In this document: piece after piece, positions 1 to 10,804 of the stretch
Layout of the letters: every line of letters starts with the position of its first letter
Numbering within the stretch: position 1 is the first letter of the stretch
Assembly (NCBI GenBank): GCA_032358165.1
Contig: JAALGY010000035.1
Coordinates: 620,001-684,000 of the forward strand
Source of the DNA: Diplosphaera chodatii
Taxonomy: Eukaryota; Chlorophyta; Trebouxiophyceae; Prasiolales; Stichococcaceae
Length of the DNA: 64,000 nt
Direction: 5' to 3'
The notes under the pieces: generated by a model
Seen by the model: only the letters and a program-made list of their open reading frames with translations
Told to the model about the DNA's origin: nothing
Database searches by the model: none
Translations under genes and position numbers: made by a program

Positions 1-3000
1 TGCAGGGTGTCCCCTGACATCTGCAGCGCTCTGCATGGTCCCCAGTCACACCTGGCGCATCATCATGCTGCCCGCGCGGAAGGTGCGCGCCGCGCACAGC
101 TTCTGATACAGCTCCTCGGGCAGCGGCTCCCCCGTCTCGTGGTGCTTCGCAAAGCTGAACAGCGTCTTGCGCTCGTAGCAGAAGTTCTCCATGAACTGCA
201 CGTGCATGATGTGCCGCAGTCAGGTACACTTTTATAACTGCGCTTATCACATACTACCATTTAGTACAAATCAAACTTGAAAAACAACAATTGCATCTAA
301 TTCGGAGATTGCACGTGCTGCATCCGCCCAGTCTGATGATGCAAGCCATGAAGTGTGGACCTGAGATGTGAGTTTCAGCACCCCACCTGGCTGGGCAGCT
401 CCACCGCATCCCACTCAATGCCGCGGATGCCACTGGCGAGACCCTCCTCGACCTTGAAGGGAAACGATGCACAGGCTAATAATAATGCACTGGCAATACC
501 ACAAGCTAGTCCAGACAGCATACGGCACAATCCAGGGCCAGGTGTCTGAGGAGAGGGATGCCAAGGCCGCGAGCATGCTCTGCACCTGCGTGAGCATGTG
601 CTGCAGTGCGTGGCCGCACTCGTGGAACAGCGTCTCCACCTCGCGGAAGGTCATCAGGCTGGGCTGGCCGCCGATCGGCGGGGTCTGGTTGCACACCTGC
701 AAGTGGCGCACCCCGCATCAGCACCTCAACCTCGCAGAGGCAATGGGCCTGCCTGCTGCCAGAACTGCAGACCATGCAGCGAAAGCATGCTTTGTCCTGC
801 TGCTGGCATCTGGGGAGGAGTAGATCACCATGTGCGCGATGGGCAGCCGCACTTTCGAGCCTGCCGGTGCAAACAGCTTGCTCTGCCCGCACACCTGCAA
901 GGCGCGTACAGTATCTTGCCCATCACCTGGTGTCACCTGGTGTGACATCGCATAATGGACACGAGCCTTTGACGCCACATGCATGCTGCATGAGCATGCC
1001 GACCTATGTCTGACTGCAGGATCTGTGAAAATGCGACATGAGGCGCACCTCAGCCATCCAGGCGCCGCCGCGCTTCTCCTCAGGACGCGAGTAGGGGTCC
1101 AGGTAGAAGTACGCCTTGGGCTGCCCCTGGACGGACAGCTTAAAGAAGCGCACGTCCGGGTGCCACACCGGCGCCTGCGGCCGAGCAGCACCGAGCATGA
1201 GCTGCACAGCTGGCTGCAGGGGGCGCAAAGACTGCAGGCGCACCCCACGCTCGATAGTCCTAGACGACAGGGTTAGGATGCAATGCGATGCAATGCAGAT
1301 AGGTGCTGATATGACGGAAGTGCGCAGGTAGAGCGAAGTGGCCAGACCTGGCCGTCAGCAGCCTCAATGTCCACGTCGAACAGCCGCTTTGCCAGGCCAA
1401 ACAAGCCGTCCAGCACATTGGGCAGTGAGAAGTACGGCCGCAGCTCCTCGTCGGTGATGGCGTACTTGTCCTCCCTGCAGCCAGCAGCGACAGCTGTCAA
1501 CAATAAGGTGAGCATCAGCAAGTGATCTATCTGCACCTGCGCAAAGGGGCTTGGTCTCGATGCAGTGTGCAAGAGAACGTGATATTTGACCGTGTAGGAG
1601 ATGCCATGAGCAAGGGTATGACTGACAATAGCAGCATTTCCATCGTTCAATCCTGGTCCACCTCTCTAGCTGAGGCAAGCAGCATGGCATGCACAACATA
1701 GTCTGCATGGTCAAGAGCGCGAACCTCGAACGAAGCTCGCCTGAGGCGCTCAGCCCAGAAGGTGACGTCCCACTGCCGCAGCTCCTCGCCCTCGCCGCGC
1801 TCCTTGGCAAACTGCCGCACCTCAGCAAGGTCCGCCTGGGCCGCGTCCCACGACGCCGCCCGCAGCTCCTCCATCAGGGCCTCCGCCCCCTCCAGGGTGG
1901 CCATCTGCGCGCACGAGCACGTGTGGCGATGCGCTTCAGCGAGGAGCTCGGCAACTGGACGAAGGGAAGGCAGGACGCCCTGACAACAGCTTGAGCACAG
2001 TGAGAGTGTGATTGAGGTGCTGCTCGCACCTTGCTGTCCATGGACAGGTGCGCAAAGGTGGGGAAGCCCAGCAGCTTCGCCTTCTCCTGCCGCAGCTCCC
2101 TACAATATCATCATACAGGAATGTCGATGCGGCAACCTCTGAGTGCAGCATGACATCAGAAAGCTGCAGTACCCCCAGGTGAGCTGACTCACAGTGTGCG
2201 CTCGATGATGGGGCCGTTGTCGATGTCGCCCTCCGAGAAGTTGGAGGCGCGGGTCAGGAACGCCCGGTACATCTCCTCCCGCAGAGCCCTGCAGGTCCCA
2301 AGGTCTTGCGTCAAATTGATATGCGGTGTCTACATGGGTAGAACTTGAAAGCAGAACACGCTGTCTGTGCACAACCTCATTGTCAATGCCTTCCAGACCA
2401 GTGGAGGAGTACGCCTGACAAAGCACAGAGCTGGTCGGGCGCACCGGTTCTTGGAGTGCTGCTGGACGGGCATGTAGCTCGGGAAGTCCAGGCTAAAGAG
2501 CCACGGACCGTCCTCCGTGGTTGGCTCCTTGACCTCCTCGCCCTCTGCGGCATTCTGCAGCAGGCCAGCATGTCATCTCTGAGCAGTCCTCAGGTCAGCA
2601 TGACTGCCGTAAACAAATTGAGTCAGCCAAAAGGTTATGTCGGCCAAAATGAGCAAGCATATGGGTCAGACTGGCCCACAACATGGTGCACTGGTGGAGC
2701 TGGTGGTTCCTGACCACTTGCCTTCTTCAGCTCGGCTCCTGCCTGCTGCGCCGCCAGCGCAAGGGCAGACTTCGGCAGGCCCTCCACCTCTGCCTTGTCA
2801 CTGATCATCTTCTTGTACGCCTTGGTGCCTGCATACATCATCCAACCCATTGGCCAAATGACGAAGCATCAGGGTTAGGGCCAGCTACTGAACAGGAGTA
2901 GGCCCTGCCCTGGCTTGTGCATGATGGTTGACCAGGCTCACCGTCCAGCACATTGTTGCTGAACTTGGTTGACAGCTGCGACAGCTCCTCGGCAATGGCA

Positions 3001-4328
3001 TTAAAGCGCTCCTTCTCCTCGCCCTGCATGAAACCAGCATGCTGTGGTGGAAATGTATTCGCACTGCCAGCACGCTTGTGTTGCGGCTCGTCTCAAGGTG
3101 TCTTGTGCGCTCCGCATGCAGCGGTATGTGTGCACCACGCCGCCGCACCTCCAGCGCGACGCCGCCGTTCTTGAAGTCGCGCAGCTGCTCGTCCACGATG
3201 CGGCGCTGCGCCTGGCTGAGCTCGTCCCACTTTGTGTCCTTCAGCGCCTGCGATATGGAGCCACAAACCCTTGTGACGCTCGGCACAGGTGTTGTAGGCG
3301 GCCTCATCCGCCGCCAAGCCCTGCGCTGTGGACATGCTGCGCATGCATGCAGCTTCTGGTCAGCAGCGAGGCACGTCCAGAGGTTCTCAGACGGCACTGG
3401 AAGACACGCATGCCTGGAAGCCCTCGTACAGGGCGCGGCTCTGGCCCAGCCGCAGCGCCAACTTCACCCTCTCCGGCTGCACCGTCTCCACCGCGTCGCG
3501 CAGCTCTTTTGTGTCCTTCACCGCCTGCAGTGGGTTCGTGACGTTCGAGTTCGGACTGATGTAAACCGCGGACACGCAGCTGCAGCACGTTGTACTGAAT
3601 GGCGTTTACATGCACAATGTGTACGTGGGCTTACAGCATTGTTGCCCCATGACTGACCTTCAGGTGAGAGACGGCGCCCCAGGCGCGCTCGAGGCGGTCG
3701 AAGATGCGCTCGATGGGCTCCACCAGGCCTGGCCAGGTGGGTTCCACACTCTGCTCCAGGGTGTCGATCTCCGTGTTCAACTGCGCCAGCAGCTCCCGGA
3801 TGCCGGGCACCACATGCTCCGCCTTGATCTTGTCAAATGCTGGCAGCGTGGTGTCCTGCACGCATTCCAGTGATGTTCACAAACGAACCTGCACCCTGTG
3901 CTGCATGATCGTGGTCCAAGCAATCCCAGGTGCTCTTCATGCATGCGGCGCCCAGCATTTGGGCATTTGCACACAGATGGAAACCCAAGCAGGGATTCTG
4001 GCGGAACCATCGTACAACTTCACAGCATTTAAGCTGTTCAGGTGAGCACCTGCAGGAGCGGGTTGTCCGCTGCGGACGCCTGGGTGGGCGCCTCCATGGT
4101 GGATGCCGCCATGCACTGCGCCGAGCTGCTCAGTACCCTGCACGTGTCCTGGGCGCCTGCACGGCTGATGAACGGGCTACCGACGACCGCGAGCGCAGCT
4201 GCAATGCGCTGGAACTGCACGCACCGGTGGCGAGAGTGCAGTGAAGGCCTGCACACCGATGGGTATTGCACACGTCGTGCGAGTGATGTCACGCCGCGCA
4301 GTGCGATGCCAGCTGATCGAGCTGCCAT
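1..4328 (-). CDS. OOP: M3-family oligopeptidase (organellar oligopeptidase / oligopeptidase A type), C-terminus beyond window
   Basis: Zinc peptidase that degrades short peptides, in plants cleaved targeting presequences in plastids and mitochondria. Sixteen exons are visible: 4328-4050, 3855-3658, 3524-3414, 3247-3149, 3023-2942, 2828-2722, 2554-2445, 2288-2193, 2099-2030, 1904-1732, 1474-1348, 1174-1049, 894-829, 696-586, 452-387 and 195-52; phases agree throughout. The family opening NPLLQ...[12 protein letters not shown] is followed by [28 protein letters not shown] and the zinc site [13 protein letters not shown], with the third ligand Glu in [14 protein letters not shown]. The ATG at 4328 gives about 72 residues rich in Arg, Ser and Ala before the family homology, so I infer an organelle presequence; a second in-frame ATG at 4112 would remove it. 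Two introns appear to use GC donors. The last 100 or so residues of the family lie off the left edge. Confidence 0.94.
2720..2721 (-). other. GC splice donor in the M3 peptidase gene
   Basis: Exon ...ELKK ends AAG and the intron begins GCAAGT, a perfect GC-donor consensus. The next exon ([18 protein letters not shown]) continues the protein in phase 0 exactly where family homology requires. No in-phase GT donor lies nearby. Confidence 0.85.
3412..3413 (-). other. Probable GC splice donor in the M3 peptidase gene
   Basis: Exon ...LYEGFQ ends CAG and the intron begins GCATGC; the next exon starts [12 protein letters not shown], matching family alignment without a gap. A GT donor 6 bp further would add two residues (AC), so this one is less certain. 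Confidence 0.55.
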
Positions 4329-4634
4329 GAGTGGTCGATGCACGTGCAAAACGGTGTCTGGCACTGTGTGCACCCCTCGGTGTGCACCCCTCGATGTCGA
4401 TGCTTGCAGGTGCACGTGCTGCCACCTCACCGTTGCATCAACCACGACACCAAGCTTCCCAGGCAATGGTCTCGTGTCTATTTCAGGCGGTGCACGGCGT
4501 CCAGTCAATGGAACTCTCATGCAAGGCATCAAACGCTATAACCGCTACTATGCACACTCTGAGCACTCTGAGCTTTCTCTGAACTACCACGGCGCTTCAC
4601 TGCAGGCACTCTGCGCTGCCCTCATGCAGCCGGT
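4329..4634. other. Intergenic region, isoamylase 3' end to M3 peptidase start
   Basis: About 306 bp between two minus-strand genes. It contains a 14-bp tandem repeat (4367-4394) just upstream of the M3 ATG and nothing coding. Confidence 0.4.
4367..4394. repeat. 14-bp direct tandem repeat
   Basis: TGTGCACCCCTCGG/A occurs twice in a row (4367-4380 and 4381-4394), about 40 bp upstream of the M3 peptidase ATG, so in its 5' UTR or promoter. Confidence 0.8.
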
Positions 4635-7600
4635 TCAACCTTGGCCTGCGTGCCAGCGACACAGCGGTGACATCATCAGATCGATCAGTTGCTGAGCGGG
4701 CCGAGATACAAGGTCCGTTCTGGAAGCAAATTGGTGCAGGGCATGGTCACCCACCGTAGCGCTGGCTGGGACCTGCGCAGGCAGGCTGTCGGCAGCCGCC
4801 GGCTTGGCGGACGTTTCACCATTTGTTGTGGCCGCCTGCGTCTTACTGAAACTAGCCCCCAGGGCAGACGTCTGCTGCTCCTCCAGCTGCAATCAGCAAA
4901 TCTGCGATATGAACAGTGGTTGCATGGCCAGGTCTAGGTCATCGATTCAAGGTCCGAGGGCAGGCAGATGCAGTATTGCATGGTGAATGCCAGCACGATC
5001 AGCACAACCCTCGAGACTGTGACTGTTGAGCAGGATCGTTTGCAGGGCGCCAAGTTCCGACCTGTGCCATCGTGAGCGACTCCAGCACGCAGAACGAGTA
5101 TGGCAGCAGCGCGTAGCTATGCTCTTCCGTCCAGGTCGCTGCATCGGCGCGCGCCTGCGCAAGCGCCGCCGTTGGCAGCGCCTCGTCCTCCACCAGACAG
5201 TCGAATGGCGACCGCTGCACGGTGCATCGACACAGTCATATGATGTGGGCACAACAGCAACAAACAGCCTTGCTGTGCAGAAATTGCTGCCAGATGTGCA
5301 GCGGCAGTAGTCCCTGGCAGCACCTTGCCGGAGTCGGCGTACAGCTGCCAGCGTCGACCAGCCCACTGCGGCAGATCCACCACTGCTGGACGGTGGCTGC
5401 TGTTGAAGGCGATGTACAGACCGCCGTCCGGGGACCCTGCACAGGCAGCAGTGCATTCTGGCTTGCTGTGGGGGCCAAACGCTTCAGCACCGCCAAGCTA
5501 TTCGTCCTGCGGCACAGCACACAGCAGACCGTGCACTTGACGTGCCAAAACTGACTGATCACCTATGCTGTACGCCACCAGCCGGCTGTTCTCAGAGAAG
5601 TCGGGCTGCCCCACGTGGGTGCCGTGCCATTGGATGCCGCTCTCTGCGTATGTACCTCGCCGCAGCTCCTGCCGTCGCCGCCTGGTGCCAACATCATGCT
5701 TCCCCTGATGCGCTAGATTGTGCGGTACAGCTTCTGCCATTCACAAATGCAGTGTCTCAGCGTGTCCTCTGTCGCCGCCAGATGACTGCCAGACCCTGCT
5801 GCAGACGAGTTGCCTTGCCTCAAGTCAATCAGCAGGCGGAAGAAGCGTGCAAATCTGTTGCCGGGATCCTCCGCCGCCTGCCAGTCGAGCCAGTTGAGCG
5901 GCGAGTCATGGCAGTAGGTGTTGTTGTTGCCGCCCTGCAAGGCACCTGATAGCTCATGGCCGCAAGCAAGTGTAAATGGACCGCGCCTCACATACGCTGC
6001 TCGGCACCCGGGTGCACTGACATACACATTTGGGTTTTGAACCCAAATATTGGCAATGCGCACCTTCGAGTGGCCATACTCGTCGCCCATGACGAACATG
6101 GGCACGCCGTGCGACAGCAGCAGCGCCGCCGCCAGATTGCGCACCTACCAGGAGCCACGCCGATCAGCCCCTTGCAAGATGAGATCAGTGATTCAGCTGA
6201 CAAGTTGCTGTTCATGCAGCTGATGCACTGCTCCTTGCCTGGCGGGCCCGCAGTGAGGCAACAGCAGGTGATGAGGTAGGCCCCTCCTCCCCGCAGTTCC
6301 ACGTCAGGTTGTGCTGCTCGCCATCTCTGCATGCAGCTCAGTATGCTCTGATCGGCACGCATGTTAGGAGCCAACTTGCAGACCTGAGCATGGTGCAAAA
6401 AACTTGCGTTTTGGGCCAGCTCACCTGTTGTCCTCGCCGTTTGCCTCGTTGTGCTTTTCATTGTACATGACCAAGTCCGCCAGAGGGAAGCCGTCGTGTG
6501 CGCAAATGAAGTTGATGCTGTGCTTTGGCTCACGCCCGCCCCGCCACTCATGCCCGCCAGTATTGCCCCACCTGTCAAAACATTTCATTCGTGGGTGATG
6601 CGAACGAGCCAGTGCACGTGCCTATCCCAGGTAAAATGCCTGTGCATGGCAGCATCCAATACAGAACTCACCAGTCGTCCTCGGGAGCCTGGGCGGTGTT
6701 GTAGATGTCTGGCGACCCCCCCATTGCGTTCGCAAATGCAACAGCCCAGGGACCCTCTGTGCCCTGCCAGCGTGACAGCCGGCGAGTTTTATAACATCCT
6801 CAGGCTGCTGATCATGCATGCAGCCTGCAAGCTATGTACTGTGTCAAGATGACGTGACCCTGACCTTGATGAAGGTCCGCACAGTGTCACGGAACCTGCC
6901 ATTCCACTCTGCCCAGCGGCCGCCGTAGTGCGGAAATGAACCCACCTGCACCATGGCAGGGCTGCAACAGGTGCTACACAACATCCAGTGACCTACGGAC
7001 CGCCACCTCATGCACAGGGGAGAGACGCCAGACCTCGAGCTGGTCACACTTAGCACCAAGCGCAGGACGGCAATGCAGTATGGCCTGCAAGATGCACAAC
7101 CGTCTTGCTCCGCTGCTGCGGACTCTGACCTGCATGAGCGGACCGCAGTCCCAGGCCTCAGCGATAAGCTTCGTCCGGCACAGAATGGGGTCCTCGCTGA
7201 TTGCCTCAATGAGTGGCGGCCGCGTCAGCGGCGTGCCTGTCGGCACTCCCATACCCCCGTCACGCATGATCCCTGCAGCGGCATAGGTTCCTCATTCAAA
7301 CGCCGGGCATTTGTGCACAGGAACTCTGGTTCTCGCAAGAAGTCACGACAGTCGTGGCATCGCATGGTAGCCACACCGGACAGCAGCCTTGCCACCACCC
7401 ACCCAGGTCACTACTGTTGGCTGTTGCTGGTGTTGTCCCATTCGCTGATGCACCGTTGCTGCTGGTGCTGTGCTGAGGTCCAGACTCCGGGTCATGGCTG
7501 TTTGGCGGATGCCACACTGAGTGCGCACGGGTCATGATGGACCCCAGATCGAATCGGAAACCGTCCACATGCATCTCTTGCACCCAATACCTCAATGCTG

Positions 7601-10600
7601 CAATGATCATGTCCTGCAGCATCCATAGTACGGTACCTAAGATGATGCGTTCACATAAGCAGCACTGATGCATGCACAGCATCACCTTGACTGATGCTAA
7701 TGTGACCGGAGCTACTTGCTTTGCTATACCTGCACAACAGGGTGGTTGCAATTGAAGGTGTTGCCGCAGCCGCTGAAGTTGTAGTACTGCCCCTGGGGCG
7801 CGAGCATGTAGTACACCCTGTTGTCCAGGCCCCTGCAGGTGTGCATGAAGTGCGTCACCGCTCTGCAACAGGCTGCTCAGCAAGCAAAGGTGCTGCGCAC
7901 CAGCCAGGACGACACTGGTTTCAAGCCCCTGATTCAGTAGCTGCTCGAATCCAGCTCTTGTGAATTTTTCAAAAGCTGACTATTAAGGTTGAAGTCACCT
8001 GAAGGAGATGGTCGGCCCCTGCTCATTGCCCTCTGCGGTGTGGTTGAACACCACGTCCAGGATGACCTCGATGCCCGCCTTGTGCGCCTCCCGCACCAGC
8101 GTCTTGAACTCGTTGATGATGGCCTGGCCGCCACCGCCATCAGCCGCTACCTGGAGGGACACCCGGGTCCAGATATGTGGCGCGCAGACTAGCTGTGCTC
8201 ACCCGCTGGGCTATATGACATGCATGTGTACATTGCATTTTACTAAAAGCATAGGTACCGTGGCTAGGCTTGCATGCAATGTTGTTGTAAGCTTGACACA
8301 TCAGCAAAAGCAGCAAGGTGCTCTATCTAAACATGTGGCGGGGACATGCTCTGTTAGCCGAGCAAGCCATAACTACCTGGCTGTAGCGCGCCATGGGCGA
8401 AAAGAAGTTGACGGTTGAGTAACCCCAGAAGTTGAACCGGTAATCATCAGTCCCTGGGATCACCTGCGAACACGTGGAAGCTGGATTCGACACACAGATT
8501 GGCACGGTGACGATGGTACTGGCGGCAGGGCTTGTGAGCCATAACAACAGGAGGTGGGTGGTTGCAAGTGCGCACCGCATAGTATTCCAGCTCGTTGAAC
8601 TCATGCACGGGAAGCAGCTCGATGGCATTGACGCCAAGCCGCTTCAGGTAGCCCAGCTTCTCGACAATGCCTGAGTATGTGCCTGCAAGTGCGGTGCAGG
8701 CGACGATGAGCGGCCTGACATGCAGGTGGCGGTGCATCATGCTCCGAGCGTGCAGACAGCTGACCGAGGCGCTGCGCCTGCACCTGATGCCTGCACATCC
8801 GGTGCAGCGTGCGTGAAACCCCGCACATGCATTTCGTAGATTACCAAGTCCTCCTGTACCGATGACACACGGAGTTTTCACTTATCACATAGGCAGACCC
8901 ATCACAAGCTGTTGTGGCACTCCTGACTGTGCTGCGCAAGCCCTGCTCATGGCACAGGACACCGTAGCATCATGATCTGTGAGGCACCTGAGGCAGGTGC
9001 AGGGGCTCATCACCCTGCCAGTCGAAGTCGTCAGACGCCGGCAGCGCGGCGGCGGACTGCGGCCAGGTGCGTGACACCCCCGCAGACGCCGCAGGACCAG
9101 GGTCGATATCCTGTTTTATCATTCCGAAAAATGGTTTGACGCAGGGCTTGTCAGTCCGCGTGGCACTGGCAGCTGCCGTGAAGATGCAGATGCAAACGAA
9201 AGCGGTGGTCTGCAATAGGCAGCTTACTGGCCCCAGATCGCCAAATCGTCGCCGTCCGATGATGGCCTTTGCGTATGGATCAAGCACCACCGCATTCTGC
9301 AGCATATCAAATCAAACAGATGATTGGGCATGCCTTCGGACAATGCTAGGTCACGTGGCATCATGCTGCATTGGCGGAGCATTGCGCCGAACACGATATG
9401 CACCTGGTTGAAGCGATGACCAGGCAACACAACTGTTGGCTGCTGCGTGTTCTCTGCACCGCCGTCATCTGTGCGCTCTGGTGCGCCACCGGCCGGGTCG
9501 CTGGCCGCCAACTGGGTTGCTTCATGTGCACCCTCCAGCCGGTAACCTGCGGCAGGGTCACAGCACAGCTCAAATTGCACATATATGTATACAGCTTTGC
9601 ACCTGATCCTACCCTGTGGGTAACCATGCAGACAAGCTTCAGCAATGTTATCGCGTACCATACAGCAAGCCCGCATCGAGTTGTGGCAGCGCAATGTGCC
9701 AGGTATCTCCGCTGCGGTTCAGCACTGGGTCCAGCGCCACCTCATGCGTGGGGCGCCCTGCCTGCAGCATTGTTTGGCAGTTGTTGAGGGTACACGCTTC
9801 CGGTTTGGCTGGGCCCTCTGCAATGCAGACCTGCCTCAACAAGCTTGGACGGGGATCAAGCCGAAGTCAGTTGGCCGATGAACGGACCGACCTGCAGATC
9901 GGCCTCTGTGAACAGCACCAGCGACACTGCTGTGGCACCAGAGGAGTAGACTGCGAAATTTGTTACGCCCTGCAGATCGGAATAAAGGTCTTTGAGTATG
10001 CATCATGTGTGTATGCTCTAATGCTTGCGCATAGGGCAACAAGCGGGTTCTTTGCTGGTACCAAAGCTGGCACATGTCATGCCTCATGAGATCGTCATGG
10101 GCCTCTCGCACCTGCTCTGGCAGCAGGGTGGCACCCAGCGGAGCTGCGCTCCCCGCAAGCGGCTCGCCGAAAGCGCCACTGCTGGGCTGGCCTGAGGGGT
10201 GGCTGGCGTCGGGCTGGTACTGAAGCCTTGGCAGCAGCGCCACGACGTCGGCCGCAGCCGAAGGTGCTGTTGCAGCAGTGTACCCAATGCTGCCGCGCAG
10301 GTGTCGACTGGTGGCACTGCATCGCCGCTGATCACGCAAAAGCTGTGCATGGCTGCTTGTGCACGGCTGTGCGTGAAGAGCCCGGTGCCTGTGAGCCACG
10401 ACATATCAAGCATCGCGGATGCACCCAGTGGCAGCATGCGCGGCCGCCCGATGCTGGTCAGTCACAGAGTGGGTCACATGTCCAGCGCAACAGCATGCTT
10501 CCTTGAATACACATAAGCATGTTCAAGACCCTCTGAACAGGGTCAGATTATGAACAAGTGCAACTGCAACTTGCCTGATCAGATCACTCTGCTTGGTGTT

Positions 10601-10663
10601 CCCAGCCGTCGCGCGGCAAGGTGCCGCGTCACTGCTGCCATGCAACGCAGCAACGCGCATCAT
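4635..10663 (-). CDS. ISA: Isoamylase-type starch debranching enzyme (GH13)
   Basis: Hydrolyses alpha-1,6 branches during starch synthesis or breakdown in the plastid. I join 24 exons into about 1006 codons with consistent phases; main blocks are 10388-10112, 9969-9892, 9761-9659, 9546-9404, 9296-9228, 9110-8988, 8853-8784, 8682-8576, 8463-8377, 8150-7999, 7832-7730, 7613-7403, 7272-7130 and smaller ones to 4886-4635. The N-terminal CBM48-like part ([18 protein letters not shown]) precedes the GH13 barrel. Catalytic residues are present: nucleophile Asp in [10 protein letters not shown], acid/base Glu in LIAEAWDCG, and Asp in [15 protein letters not shown]...[10 protein letters not shown] is typical of isoamylases. 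Family homology ends at VLESLTMAQ (5062), and an 83-residue low-complexity tail follows if the 4886 acceptor is used. The start is weak: the exon at 10388 has no ATG, so I propose a first exon 10663-10575 (transit-peptide-like) spliced through a GC donor. Confidence 0.93.
6237..6238 (-). other. GC splice donor in the isoamylase gene
   Basis: Exon ...SLRARQ ends CAG and the intron begins GCAAGG. The next exon begins [17 protein letters not shown], the expected family sequence in phase 0. Nearby GT dinucleotides are out of phase. Confidence 0.85.
10573..10574 (-). other. Possible GC splice donor in isoamylase intron 1
   Basis: CAG|GCAAGT after the proposed first exon ([15 protein letters not shown]...). 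It depends on my start model, which is uncertain because this exon has no homology support. Confidence 0.4.
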
Positions 10664-10804
10664 GATGACCTGCTGCAACTGCTCTGATGATCGTGTTCCG
10701 ATCCGACCTCGGCTACTCGCACATCGGGGCCCAGCAGGGGTGCGACCGCTGCAGAAACGCTGCCTCGACTGCTCCGAGATGTGATAGCTTTCACTGCCTC
10801 GAAC
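10664..10804. promoter_or_regulatory. Very short divergent promoter between isoamylase and prolyl oligopeptidase
   Basis: If both proposed starts are right, only about 140 bp separate the two ATGs, so both promoters and 5' UTRs must overlap here or extend into the neighbouring first exons. I see no clear TATA box. The length depends on the isoamylase start, which is uncertain. Confidence 0.4.

Noticed and set aside
1004..1243. In-frame extension of the M3 peptidase exon ([12 protein letters not shown]...)
   Set aside because: The frame is open, but family alignment puts AADGQ directly before APVWHPDV, so the extra stretch is intronic and ends at a good CCGCAG acceptor.
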